Notes under the pieces: model-generated
Told to the model about the DNA's origin: nothing
Databases searched by the model: none
Seen by the model: only the letters and a program-made list of their open reading frames with translations
Shown here: positions 23,497-35,500 of the stretch, one piece after another
Numbering within the stretch: position 1 is the stretch's first letter
Layout: each line of letters starts with the position of its first letter
Translations under genes and position numbers: made by a program
Assembly: GCA_010093685.1 (NCBI GenBank)
Contig: MU006216.1
Location: 1,898,751-1,962,750, forward strand
From: Ophiobolus disseminans
Taxonomy: Eukaryota > Ascomycota > Dothideomycetes > Pleosporales > Phaeosphaeriaceae
Length of the DNA stretch: 64,000 nucleotides
Reading direction: 5' to 3'

Positions 23497-24469
23497 ATGT
23501 CGAACCATCGACTCGTACTTGGCCCCATGCCTCAGCCGCCTGTCTTCCTGGATCACGGAAGCCGCAACTTCTCTCCAGGCGAACAGCGCAACGTCAGCAC
23601 CACATATACCGCCCCTAAGCCTTCGGATCCCGATATGCCGCCAGAGATATTGCAGACTATCTTCCGCAAACTCGGTCTCTACGACCTCGTCCGCTGCCGA
23701 CAGGTCTGCAAGACTTGGGCGAACGCGCTCCCTGGCAATGATCCTGTCCTGCACTGCAGACTCTTCACGAGCTCGAAGAGAGTTGTAACAGCGACGAACA
23801 ATTACGTGCCGACAATCCAATTCCAGCTCCGCTTTGACGGCTTCAGCTGAACCGCTGAGAACGAGCTACCCAAGATGCGCTTTGCACTGAGCATGAAGAA
23901 TGAGTACTTCAAGCGCTGGAATATGCCGCGACGCGTCAAGTTCCACCCCATCGTCCGCAACTTGGGGTTGTTCATGGATCTCGTGAGTCAAGGCAGTGCG
24001 CACATTGTACGGGAGAAACACTGACTTTGTACTCCCACATTAGGTGAACCCCTGCTTCGGCTTCCCTCCCAGCTACCCACGAGCTAAAAAACTTACAGTC
24101 GAGCCGTGGATGGTCTTTCACACACTCGAAGAACTCAACAATAAAGTCACCGACCTCGAATACGAGGACGGGACCTGGAAAAATCACCTCATGTGCCGGC
24201 CCGCCATCGACCGTGTCGACGTGACGTTGCGATAGCACTAAGACATAGACATCTCCACGACGTGCATAAGCGACCGGATGGGAGAGGACGTTACGGTGGG
24301 CGAGTTTGTGGATACCGTGAGGAGCGTGTTGTTACATGCGGTTACTGATGTGAAGAAGTTTGCGCACACGATTAAGGTCGAACTTTGTGAGGAATGCTCG
24401 TATTCTTTGGCTGAAGATGAGCAGAGTGATAGCGGTGATGATGAGGAAGAGGAGGAAGACATCGACTAG
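23497..24469 (+). pseudogene. F-box protein gene with three in-frame stops
   Basis: Two exons (23497-23982, 24044-24469; donor GTGAGT, acceptor TTAG) keep one frame for 303 codons to a natural TAG. An F-box motif lies at about residues 46-90 (PPEILQTIFRKLGL..LVRCRQVCKTWANAL), which would recruit a target to an SCF ubiquitin ligase through Skp1. The tail is very acidic (DDEEEEEDID). Stops occur at TGA 23848-23850, TAG 24233-24235 and TAA 24239-24241. The last two would be CAG and CAA with one C to T change each; the first fits CGA or TGG. Frame and splice sites are otherwise intact, so inactivation looks recent and limited to transitions. A sequencing error is unlikely with three consistent changes. 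A truncated 117-residue F-box protein could still be made. Confidence 0.75.
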
Positions 24470-24863
24470 GAAATCGAAGACAAGGCACAAGGATCGTCGA
24501 TATAATTCTTGATGTGTTGATGTAGAAACGAGAATGACTATGCAAGAGAAGAATTGAAGAATTGATATTTGGATACCTGGTACCTAAGAGATTAAGAACA
24601 GATCTGGTCGATGCAGTTGAGGCTCTTGATTCAAGCTGCAATCGACACCTTTCTGTTACTTGCCTAATTAGGCAAATTCTTGCGATGTTATGCAAGTGGT
24701 TGAGATGAAGCAACACAGGAGTTGACGGTGAGTGTTGGAGCACCAGCTCGCCAAGCAAGCAGCAAATGACGTCCCAAGGTCCCCGCAGCACCCCCGAAGC
24801 ACTTCCACATCCCACCACCGAACTGACCTCACCACCTCCACCTCCACCACACACCACGCTCCA

Positions 24864-25508
24864 ATGACGACCGCCTCGCCCCTCCCCTCCAACTTCTCCG
24901 CCACCTCTACACTCCCCCCAGGCGCCACCGCACCCTCTAGCCTCCCCTTCATCCCACAATACTCGTTCCCACCCTTCTTCACCCTCCAGCCCGTCGCCTC
25001 CACCCGCTCCTCCCAACTCTCCTCATGGTCCACGCACATCCAATCCTACTGCCAGCACAACCGCATCTTCAGCCTCACCCTCGTCGACGCCCTCAACACG
25101 CCGCTCTTCCACAACGCGCAAATACACCGCCGCTTAAACCTGCGCGACGCCAAAGTTATACTGGCATGGATGGCCAGTGCGGAGGGCGGCAATAGGGCCG
25201 AGTTTATTAGCACTTCTACGACGAAGTCGAAAAAGGCGGCGAGTGGGGAGGAGGATGGCGGGAAGTGCTGGATTTATTGGCGGAGGCCTGAGGAGTGGGC
25301 GGCTGCGCTGGAGGAATGGGTGGATCGGACGGGGCAGAAAGGCACGGTGCTGACGCTGTATGAGATTGTGGAGGGGGATGCATCGCTGAAAGAGGAATTT
25401 TGGAATATGGACGAGGATTTGTTGAGGAAAAGTTTGGCGGTTTGTGTGCGGAGGGGAAAGGCGCAGATATTTGGAGGGGAGGGGAGTGAGGGTGTGAAGT
25501 TTTTTTGA
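24864..25508 (+). CDS. VPS25: ESCRT-II subunit VPS25
   Basis: A single exon encoding 214 residues from the ATG at 24864; the upstream extension is Ser/Thr/Pro/His-rich and unlikely to be translated. The N-terminal FPPFFTLQP motif is the PPXF/Y-type segment by which Vps25 docks on Vps22 and Vps36. Two winged-helix domains follow: the first includes SWSTHIQSYCQHNRIF and FHNAQIHRRLNL, the second WIYWRRPEEWAAALEEWV, GQKGTVLTLYEI and a C-terminal VRRGKAQIFGG..GVKFF. In the family, Vps25 (two copies per ESCRT-II) recruits Vps20/ESCRT-III at endosomes for sorting of ubiquitinated cargo. The match across the whole length is strong. A Ser/Lys-rich insert lies between the domains. Confidence 0.93.
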   Translation: MTTASPLPSNFSATSTLPPGATAPSSLPFIPQYSFPPFFTLQPVASTRSSQLSSWSTHIQSYCQHNRIFSLTLVDALNTPLFHNAQIHRRLNLRDAKVILAWMASAEGGNRAEFISTSTTKSKKAASGEEDGGKCWIYWRRPEEWAAALEEWVDRTGQKGTVLTLYEIVEGDASLKEEFWNMDEDLLRKSLAVCVRRGKAQIFGGEGSEGVKFF

Positions 25509-25957
25509 GTGATATCATATCTGTGGGTATTTGGGAAAAGATTATCAAGGCCTGGCAGGGGAAAGAAGACTTGGAGGAAGAAGATATGCCGCTTCGAAGA
25601 GAAGACGACGAACGACACGTGCAAACGCTGCGGCTATCAGCTCAGCCGAATGTTGAGCTCAGTATGAGCTTGTGGTGGACATGGATGTGCGCAAGTCACA
25701 GAGCAGAAGCGCGAAGGCCAAGACGAGAAGAACAAGTGCCTGTGGTATCATTTGTGTTGACGACGAGGTTGCCCAGTGTTCCAACATTCAAGATTTCGGG
25801 GATCGCGCGCTCAGTATCATATTACATATGACAATATAGCAATGTCTGCAACAAACATCATGATGGCAGAATGTGAAGCGATTTCGCTCCCATGCCTTTG
25901 TTCGCCAGTTCCCATATCGAAACGCCATCGCTCAGTCAGTCATGAACGCATAACCTG
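25509..25957. other. Intergenic between convergent genes
   Basis: No coding signal recognised; 3' regions of VPS25 and the BRCT gene. Confidence 0.5.
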
Positions 25958-28737
25958 TCATTTCCCAGCCTTGACCCCCTCCTCGATCAACTCCCAATCG
26001 TCTTTCCAATGTACGTACTGGCTCATCGCGACACTCAATATCCACTCAGTCTTCACAATACGAGGAATCATGTCATGCTTCTTCGCCAGCTCCCTAAACT
26101 TTACCCAGTTGGCAAAGTCCTTCTTATCGGGATCGCTAATCAGATAAAGGACATCGCCTTCATCTTCCTTCTGGTTTTGTGACTCCTCAGTAGCAAGGTT
26201 CTTGGAACGCTTCGAGGCTGTTATACTTGTCGTGCGACCTTTCCACATCGCACACTTGCCGCCATTAGCTTCGATGATTTCTTTGTACGTGTCAAAACCA
26301 CCGGCGACGTTCTGCGTGCAGAAGATGGTCCAGTCTTTAAGGAGCCGATGCTTGTTCTGCTTAGCGCGATCCATGGCTTCGTCCATGCGGAAGCCGTTTG
26401 CGTCTTCAAAGTCTTTGGCATCGAGGAAATGCTTTTCAGGCAGAGGTAGCTTGTTGTTCTTGAGGGCGTAGTCGAGGTAGGTTGTTGAGACGAGGGTTGG
26501 CGCGCAGGCTAGTGCTGCAACGAACTTCTTCGTTCGGACTGGCTTTGGTGCGCACAGGAGGTCGACCTTCTTGAAGTCGTCCGTGATGAACAAGCCCATT
26601 TCTCGTAGGCGAGCCTTTTCCTTGGATGCTTTCTCGTCGTTGTTCGTCCATCGCTCGTCTTTCGAAACCAGCATGCGAAATTTGATGGGCGCGAGCTTGT
26701 CTTTTTTCGCCCTTTTGCTCTTCGATGGCACATCTGTGACGTCCTCTTCTGTTTCGTCGTCGTCCTCAACTTCGTCAATTGACCGCTTGCTGGCGGTAGA
26801 ATCTCGACTCTTTGACTGCTTCGGTTGATCTTCGACCTCGTCATCAGCTCGCCGCCGCCCACCGTGAATAACACCGCCTTTGCGCTTCATTTCCTTCTCG
26901 AACTTTGCAATGTCGGGTGCCGCATCATGCATCTTCACCAATGCTCGGTCCTTGGCTCCTCGGCTGCCAGGTGTTTGATTCTCCTTATTAAAGGAACGCG
27001 AAGCCAATGGTGTCTTCACATCGTCGACAGCCTTCGTCCGCTTAGCCTTGTCTGCCACTGGCGAACTCCGGGCTGGTGCATCGCTATTGATCCTGCTGGC
27101 TGGCACGCTCGATGCTGGCACACCGTTCGGCTGGGTTGTTGCCTTTGCTGCTTTGATAGCCTTCCGGGCCTTCGAGAAATACATCTTCTCCACCGCATCG
27201 CGATCGAGTTCCGTGTGTCCCAAGACTTCCCCAAGATTTGTGCGCGGCGGAAAATATGTGTAGCGCGCACCCGTGGTCGGCATCATCTTACATTTTGCAT
27301 AGCTTTCTTCCAGCCAAAGGTGGTTTAGAACCATTACGCCCCACTCGGTCGCAGCTTCGCACTTCTCGCTGTTCTTGTGCGCTGTGATGAGATGTGTGTT
27401 GTCTTGTTTGAACGTCTTTGTGAACTCAGCGCCTGTCGCCTTGACCAGGTTCTCGAGGTAGACCCGCGCTTCGCCGGTATAGCTGGAGATGCTAATCTTG
27501 TATTCTTCAAAGCCCGGAATGCCGTTTTTCGGTCGTGGGTAATGCATCATGCGCCGCATTGGATTCGTCCAAACATTGTGTGTGATGAGGTAGTATAGCC
27601 AGCTCAGATTGCCAACATCTTTGCCGTCCTGGGATGTCTTGATGTAGTCATCTCCATACCGGTAGGTGCAGACAAAGATGTCTGCTAGATCGGTCTTGGC
27701 CACGACATCACCACCACCAGCCTTGATCATTCCTGCAATGATCCCCCTCAGCTTGTTACTCATGCTGAGATCCTCGCTGAGCTTTACATTCTTTCCCGCA
27801 AATGCTTTGATCGCACGCGGTGGCTCGAGATGGGCTGACAGGGTGGGAAGTACGGGGTCGTTGATAGGATCTGGGCTTGTCGCCTCGCGGATTTGCTGGC
27901 TCGTTCGTGCCGCTGGGATAGGAGCCTTAGTATTTACCAGATTTAGAATTTCTGGGTCGGGCAGGGTGTATGGGCGTTCTGATATGCGACGACCGACTTT
28001 GAGACAGTCGTCGAACCTAGGCATATTAGTCGGAGCATGTGCCTGCGTGTCCACCTCAAACGTACCAATGGGGTAGCACGATCATGAGCTGCAGCCTCTT
28101 GCTGATGGCGAGCTGGCAGCGCTCGTCAATCAGATCGAGCGCAATGAGATGTGTGACTTGCTTCGAGAGGCTGGGCGCAATCTGCCCTCCCATGGCGACG
28201 ACTCCACCCTCAATAGCCTCTTTGTCGCCCGTCGGGATGTCACCGCAGCAGATGACCACATCGCTCATGAAGAGCGCAGGATCCGGGCTGTATGTGCGTG
28301 GATTCTTCATCTTGTGTATACTGAGTGACGCTGTCACCCATGTCGGCTTCACAACATGTATCATCAGGTCCAGTGCGCGGTAATAGTCGGGAAAGTCGGA
28401 CGTCTCGGAGACAATATACGTGATTTCTTCGAGTCGGTCGATGCGGCCTATAGACGGATCGAAGGGGATGATGGTGCCATGCTCGGCGGCGATTTGCTCT
28501 CGCAACTGGCCTCGCGTTAGTCATACTACCATACATTCTCGACGCGTCGAGTACCTTGTCCAAGCTGTCTTCTGAAAGGCCATTGGGGATTATCGTGAAG
28601 CTGTGTTCCTCGAATAGACCCTGTGAGGCCTCCATCATGGTTGAGTCCTCCATTATGGCATATGGAGTGGAGCGACGTGGGTGTTGTGGGGTAGACGAGT
28701 CGATATCACCGTCGTAGAAGGTGCGTAGACGCATCAT
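25958..28737 (-). CDS. Multi-BRCT DNA damage response protein, Brc1/Rtt107-like
   Basis: Three exons (28555-28737, 28066-28505, 25958-28016) give 893 residues. Four BRCT repeats occupy the N-terminal half (around residues 46-135, 150-235, 285-375 and 385-470; Trp anchors in VKPTWVTASL, LPHWFDDCLK, HNVWTNP and NHLWLEES). A long basic/acidic linker follows (residues 480-650: KRSIDEVEDDDETEED, KRAKK), then a C-terminal BRCT pair ending near WILSVAMSQYVHWKDDWELI. Six BRCT domains split 4+2 at this length match S. pombe Brc1 and yeast Rtt107, scaffold proteins that bind gamma-H2A at stalled replication forks. The linker has NLS-like clusters, consistent with the nucleus. Start set at the first ATG, MMRLRTF; a later in-frame Met (MEDSTMM) is possible. 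Rad4/TopBP1 relatives are an alternative. Confidence 0.85.
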
Positions 28738-29182
28738 CGCAAGTCGCGCTTTCCGCGCGTCGCGCTTCACGTGACATCGCCCGCCCCAATCCTTCTCACT
28801 CCCGAGGTTTGTCCTGCATCCAAAGAGCCGTGCCCGACTCTGAGTGTTGAGATGATCACTATCATTGACGTTCCCATTTAATTCCCATCTTCATCCCATC
28901 TCAGTTCGAACACAAGATCTAGGCTCTGCAATGCAGCCCTGGTGTTGTGTATTGAGCGTGGAGCCGTGAACCTCGGCTGTCGTCCCCAGGCTGAACGGTA
29001 ACTCGTCACGACACCTCCTTAGACTGTTAGCAGATCTTCCCACTCCGTCGGCCATCTGTTCTTGTTATACTGACTCCCAAGCACTTGCCTGTAGCCTCTG
29101 TACCGCCAGTAGCATCATCATCCACATCGTCTTTACATTTCTAGGGCTATCACAAGGCTCTGCATCCAAATCTATCATCATC
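28738..29182. other. Shared promoter region of divergent genes
   Basis: About 445 bp between the BRCT gene (minus) and the hydrolase gene (plus); no coding signal. Confidence 0.5.
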
Positions 29183-30526
29183 ATGTCTGCGCGATACTTT
29201 AGAAAAGACGAGCACAAGCTGGAGGCATCGCACATTCGTAGTTTTCCCAGGTCGACTGCGACGAACCAGGAAGAAGTGCTCCACCTAGCAATCAACCAAT
29301 ATACGCCACTCAACAACTCCAGCCCGAAGCCGGGAGACATCACAATCATCGCGGCGCATGCAAATGCATTCCCAAAAGAGCTATACGAACCTCTTTGGGA
29401 TGAGCTCCTCCAGAGATGCGAGCAGTACGGCTTCGGTATCCGAGGCGTCTGGATCGCAGACGTCGCCCACCAAGGGCAGAGTAGTGTGCTCAATGAAGAC
29501 AAACTGGGCAATGACCGTATGCATTCCATCTAGCACAAAACAGAGTCTATCAGCTAATCTATCGAAGCTGCATGGCTTGATCACAGCCGCGACCTCCTCC
29601 ACATGGTCAACACCTTTCGAGCCCAAATGCCCCGCCCGCTCTTCGGCGTGGGCCACAGCATGGGTGGAGCTCAACTTGCTTACCTCTCTCTCCTCCATCC
29701 CCGTCTTTTTGAAAGCCTCGTCCTCATCGACCCTGTTATTCAAGGCAGAGTCTCTCTTCTTGGTAATGTCTCGCCGGCTGCTGCGTCAGCTAGACGACGC
29801 GAGCGTTGGCCTTCGCGCGAAGAAGCTCTCAAAAGCTTCAAGAAGAGCAAGTTTTACCAAACCTGGGATCCACGGGTGCTAGATTTGTGGGTGAAGCATG
29901 GCCTCCGCGATGTGCCGACCAAGCTGTATCCAGATGCGAAGGCGCCAGAGGTTACCTTGACGACGACGAAGCATCAAGAGGTGATGACTTTCTTGCGGCC
30001 AAACTTCCCCGCAGCGCCAGGCGACACTGAGCCTTCGTCTGCAGAATTCACCAAGACAAACCTCAAATTGAATCGTCGGACACATCCTGACCTCGACCCA
30101 TCCGATACACCACAAGCTCCATTTTACCGCGGTGAAAGCACGATGATTTTTAATCAACTACCTCATCTCCGTCCGTCGGTTTTATACGTGTTCGGTTCAG
30201 AGTCCTTCTTGACTAAAGACCCCACCATCATCGAGGAGAAGATGCGAATCACGGGAAGCGGTGTTAGTGGTAGCGGTGGTCACGCAGAAGGGCGAATTGC
30301 AAGTGTCATAGTGCAGGATGCGGGCCATCTTATACCGATGGAGAAGGTAGAAGAGACTGCTGACCACGTAGGCACGTGGTTACAGAAAGAAATCATACGG
30401 TATCGGGACTGGGATAAGAAGACGAAAGAAGAGTGGGGAAAGAAGAAGGGCCTTGAGAGGAGTGTTTTGAGCGAAAGATTTGTGGAGGAATTGGGTAACG
30501 TGATGAAGAAGGAGTCGAAGCTATAA
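29183..30526 (+). CDS. Peroxisomal alpha/beta hydrolase with C-terminal SKL
   Basis: Two exons (29183-29516, 29568-30526) give 430 residues. The intron acceptor was fixed at 29567 by frame (..NDR/P-AWLDHSRDLLHMVN). An oxyanion-side AAHANAFPKE motif precedes the nucleophile elbow GHSMGG (Ser about 142), with the family Asp in LIDPVIQG or downstream and the catalytic His in DAGHLIPMEK. The protein ends in KKESKL, a canonical PTS1 signal, so a peroxisomal matrix location is expected. The family contains yeast Lpx1-type lipases and hydrolases found in some fungal host-selective metabolite clusters (AKT2-like). The neighbours here are housekeeping genes, which argues for an ordinary peroxisomal lipase/thioesterase role. 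Substrate unknown. Confidence 0.88.
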
Positions 30527-30634
30527 CAAGCAGCCTGTAAGAGAGTGTGTCTAATTTACTACCATAAACTCCAACCCATCCAACCGAGAATCCACACTAC
30601 TTCTTCTTGTCCGACCCTCTTTACACCCTTCTAG

Positions 30635-31741
30635 TCACATGTACTTCTCCACGATCCCCTCGCACACCTCCCACAACTTCTCCCCCTTCCCCTCCGCAAT
30701 CGCCCTCTCGAGATCCGCATTATATCTCCCGACCCTCCCCCACGGAATATAATACCTCCCGCTCATCTCCGGTGCAACCTCCGGCGACCACCCCGCATAC
30801 AACTCCGTCCACGCCCCCATCTCAGCAGGATGATTCATCAACCCTGCAACCCATTTTTCGAACCCCGTGCGATACCGCACTAGCTCTGTGAGTAAGTTGC
30901 CCGGATGCAAGCTCGTGCTGCTAATACCTGTCACAACTTCTAGTTAGTACATAGTCTCTAGCAAACCGAATGAATTGCTGTCCACTCACCGTCCCCACCC
31001 CAGCGCCTCGCACATTCCACACCCAACACAATATCCGCAGCTTTGCTCTGCGCATACACCGGTGCGCCGCCAAACCCTTCGCGCAGCATCATCTTGCCTT
31101 GCTCGCCTGCAATCGTGTTCTGGACGAAACCAAGTTGCTCCTTCGTGCCAAACAAATCCGGCGCATGACTTGCGCACCACACAATTCTCACGCTGCTCGT
31201 TTCCGCCTTCCCCACCGTATCCCTAAGCATCGGATACAAAAGCACACTCAACAAAAACGGACCATACACATTTGTCGCGGTCTGCAAATCATATCCTTGG
31301 ACACTTTTACTCCCGTCGGGCGGATACATCACCGCCGCGTTGTTTACCAAGACATCGAGCCTCGTTTCCTTGGCTAGGAAGGCGTCGATGGCGGGCTTGA
31401 TGGTGGTTAGGTTGGAGAGGTCGATGTACAGGAACTCCAGGCGGCCGGTGGATGTGGGGTGCAGGGCTCGCAACTGCGTGATAGCGGAGCGGGCTTTGGA
31501 CTCTGTGCGCCCGGCTAGGTAGAGCGTTGCGTTGCGGGAGAAGAGGTGGCGCGCGAGGTGGTAGCCTACGCCGGTGTAGCCGCCGGTTATGATGTGGACC
31601 TGACGGCGTTAGAAAGGGGCTGGGGAGTGGAGGAGGGGTGGGGTGGACTTTTCCGGTCTGATCGGGGAGGTGTTTATCTGTAAAAGTTGGAGGGGGAATG
31701 AAGAAGGATTGATCCCAAAAGGAGGAGAACTTCTGGCCCAT
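30635..31741 (-). CDS. Short-chain dehydrogenase/reductase (classical SDR)
   Basis: Three exons (31649-31741, 30990-31599, 30635-30927) give 331 residues. The coenzyme-binding TGGYTGVG sits near residue 36, NNAAV near residue 112, a Ser in VWCASHAP and the active-site YxxxK as YAQSKAAD; LHPGNLLTEL follows the usual Pro-Gly after the active site. The long C-terminal part and the N-terminal FTDKHLPDQTGKV lead are typical of fungal retinol-dehydrogenase/WWOX-like SDRs that oxidise or reduce alcohol/carbonyl groups with NAD(P). The first intron has a poor donor (GTCCAC), discussed under findings. Substrate not predictable. Confidence 0.88.
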
Positions 31742-32501
31742 TGTTGGGTTCTACGTCTAGAATTGGGGATGAAGATGCGGTCGTTGTTGCTGGCGGGAAG
31801 AAGTAGGATGTGCTGTTCATATACCACAATCCTTTGACAAGACGGGCTCTGACCTATACATCTCGCCTCGTCTCACTTGAACCCGTCCTAGCACCGTGAT
31901 TCCGACGATCAAGCTTCACATGTCTCAAAAGCCACGTCAAAGGGCTACTTGACCTGCAAAGAAAGGGCTAAAGGGCTATCGATCGCTCTCCATCATTCGC
32001 CAGTTGGCCAAGTCTGTAGCGAGCTGCACTCCCATATCGTGGTAGTCGTCGGAGCATCAGCGTGCTTTACGCCCTAGATGCGGGTCAGATGAAGCTATAC
32101 CACATGAAGCAGCATGACCGAGCGCTACAGTGTTTCGGGCAACCACTTCGTTCCAAGCATTTGGTCAAGCTTCCTTACAATGAAAGACGTAAGGAAAAGG
32201 TGAAGCAAGGTCTTGAGTCACCTGTAGCTGTCGCAATTGCTCATAGCGGTAATGCGTGAACAGTAATGATGAGGCGAATGTTGTCTTACTGTATTACTCA
32301 TTCCTGCCTATGAGTGGCTAGCCTCCGGACAGCCTTGCCATCTCCTGCCCGCCCACGCTAGAAATTGCAGTGCAATGCTCACTCAGAAGTGTACTGTGAA
32401 GCGCTATCAATACATGAAAAAAAGGATCTCGCAATCAAAAATCGCTCCGGCGCTATGCATTGCTCCATGGACTCCAGATATGCAAGCATCCCAACCAAGT
32501 A
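31742..32501. other. Intergenic, no gene seen
   Basis: About 760 bp between two minus-strand genes. It must contain the SDR promoter and the 3' end of the sorting nexin gene. Confidence 0.5.
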
Positions 32502-35500
32502 TCATTTCGTAGGAACATCTGGGAATAGAATGTGGATCATCTCATCCAGAAGCGTAAATGCAATGTGTGTACTGTAACAGGTTAGCGCGACGTACGTCAG
32601 ATATCACGCCTCGAGGGATACTCACTTCAACCGCGCATTGTTCACCGTCCCTTCCAGCTTTCTCGATGCAATCTGCGCGTTCTGCCTCCCCACCACGCTA
32701 CTCGCCAACTCAGGTACCAAAGTATTGAGCACGGTTGCCGCTTCCTTCCTACTTTTCGTTTTGTCCTGTGGCGTTCTTTCGACGCCCTGCTTGAGTCGGC
32801 CATTCGGCCACATCGAGTCTTTGAGTGTGTCGATGTACTTCGTAATGTTGTTTTCAGATAGCAAGGTATTAAACAACTCGCGGACCTTGCGCTCAATGGT
32901 GCCACCCAGAAGCTGATGCAAGACGACTATGACGGCGCGCCCACGAAGCCAGTTATTCTCGCGGTTGAGTTCGAAGGTCTCGAGAAAGAGGTCTGTAATG
33001 GGCTTGACGAAGGGTGGCAGTTCTTGCTTCTCGAACGCCAGGAGCTCGGCTTCCGCTTCAGCGTCGCTATTCGGCTGAACACCTAGAACGCTTGATGCAG
33101 CCAGACTTCCAGGTTGTGGACCGGCAGCGGTGGCAATACCATTCGTACTAGCGAGTTGAGTTGTCGCCGCTGAGATAAGGTTCTGCCCAGCGACAGAGAG
33201 TTGGTCAAGGACGGGTATGTTGCCCAGAAACTCTTCCATGCCATCAGCAACCGAGTTATAGATGCGCGACACAAAGTCATTTGAATTCAGGTTCTGATTT
33301 TGCAAAGCATCAGCAGGATTTATTGCAGCCTGGGAAAGGAAAGCGCGTAGCTCGCGGCTTCGACAGACGGCGGGAATCAACAGTAGTTCCTACAGCATCC
33401 TCGGTTAGTCATGTTGCATGTCAAAAGAGGTGACAGTGACCAACCCGCAAGTACTTCTCCAGCCCAATCCTCCGCTTGTGAAGAAAATCTTTCTGTAGCT
33501 TGAGCATCATCTGTCGCCGAGGAAACTCTAAGTTCCGAACTTGAGGAAAATTTCCCCGTAGTTTCTTGTTGAGATCGTGGAACTCGCTGTACCTTCGCGA
33601 GATGACCCAGGTGGCCGCAGGCATTTGATCACCTGCACGCCGTCTGACTTCGATGACATCTGCAAGGTATGTCAGTACTTGCATTGCCGTTCTGAGGCGA
33701 CCAACATACACATGGCGTACTCCTTCCCATCGTCTTCAGTGCCAACCATGATTGATTGTATGAAGACCGTTGCACGTCCATACAAGCTGTTATCGCTTTC
33801 CTGGACGATGTACTGCTGTCGCTGTAGTTCCTTCCTCTGAATCTCTCTTTGCAGACTAGCCTTCGACTTGCGCAATATTCGAAGCTCGGCGGCATTGTTT
33901 GTCAGCTCTGCCTTGGATGTGAGAGAATCTACGATCGACTCTTGAGTAACCAAGCGCTCAATATCAGCCGTGAGCGCATCGATAGCCTCTGCAAGGCCCA
34001 AATCGCCTGGAGCCGCCTCATGAATCTCTTCTTCGTCCGTTTTGTTTCGAGACACGGGGTCTTCGATTTCATCCTCCAGAAACTTCTCCTCGTCGCCAAA
34101 AAGGTCGTCGTTGAAGACACCGCGCGTTTTGGGCTCGCCCACAAGGCCTAGGGACGCAATACTTGGCTTGAACCCCTTATGTTGTGTGAAGGGATTAGGA
34201 GATAAAGCTCTAGGCAGATCCACCGATCCTCTCTGTGAATCATTTTCCATAGGGGTAGCGAGATTGCCCTCGTAGAAGATGGATCCCTCAGGCTCATCCA
34301 TGATGTCGGTTAGCGCAGCTTGCATGGCATCAACAACACGAGCGTCATTGCCATTGGTGCGCTCCGGACCATGGTCGGAGTCGAGACTTGCAGTTGAGTG
34401 TGCTAAAGGATCCGTGTCATAGTCATCATCAAACAGAGGTGTTCTTGAAGTCAATGTTGTGCCAGAATCGAGAGATCGTCGGATAGGCGGGTCCATGCTT
34501 CTGATGGCTCCCTGACTTTTTAGGTCTGTAGAAGAGGCTACTGATCTGCGTAGATCGCCTTGAGGTGGCTGTAACGTAGGTCTCTGTCCTGACTGTGTTC
34601 GCATCATTGCAGGCGCTGCGTTGGAGAAGTTGTCAAGGGTCCGTGCGACGGTTTTAGTTTTGATAGCACTGTCTTGGGTGTTTGCTGCTTCGTCCATGGC
34701 CAACCACTTGTAGTACAGGTTCGATTTTTTGAAACGCCGGAAGTAGGGCTCTTGTAATTGGTCGTAAGCTGCCGTTTGAGCCTCTAGTAGAGCCCGCCGC
34801 GCATTGTGGTACTGCAGCGGTGTTGCGGCTCGCCCAGCTTTCAGGAACTCCGAAACCGCCTTGCGAGCTTCGGGCAAGATCTTGAGCTCAGGCTTGGAGA
34901 GATAAGCCTCGTGGATCTGAGCGAGATCCGTGCGATCGGATTCTGTCCACGGAGAGAAGGAGCCAACATGTTCTGGGGCTTCCTCGGTGTCTACCTCGAG
35001 CGGATTGCGAGTACCATCGACCACGATCCAGAACTGCACCAGCCGCATGAGGTCGGATTGGTCCATGAATTCCATGAAGCACGACAGGCCTGAGGCGTCG
35101 TACAGGACTTCCCGCAGGGTTGCGTTTGTGAATTTCGAGGATGTGCTTCTGTGCTTGGGCTTTTCTTGGGCCGCCACCTTTGCCCGGACGGTCCCGCCGG
35201 TGCTGAGGTTGGCAACTTTCGAATCTAGTATTTGCCGAGCAGTCTCCAACCGCCGAAGATAGACAGGATCCTGGCCCTCAACCATTGCATCTTTCCGCAG
35301 TTGGCTCGAGATTTCGCTGCGGAAGCGACGGGCGTCTGCCAGGGTGTTGGTCTGCCGAATAGCCCGTATGAAGCGTTCGAATCTCCGCTCGTTATCGCCG
35401 GGCGCCAGCTTGGGGAACTGGACGTTCTTGGGGTTCTTCGGCGAGGGTGGTGCATGCTCGTCGAGTGCAGCTCGCAGTTTGCGGACCGTCTTTCTCTCCT

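Noticed and set aside
24372..25016. 214-codon minus-strand frame rich in Gly/Trp/Cys then Ser/His
   Set aside because: Shadow of the VPS25 leader and coding region; no domain.
25958..28054. Single 698-residue BRCT protein starting at 28054
   Set aside because: The start falls in an intron; splicing joins it to two upstream exons that complete the N-terminal BRCT repeats.
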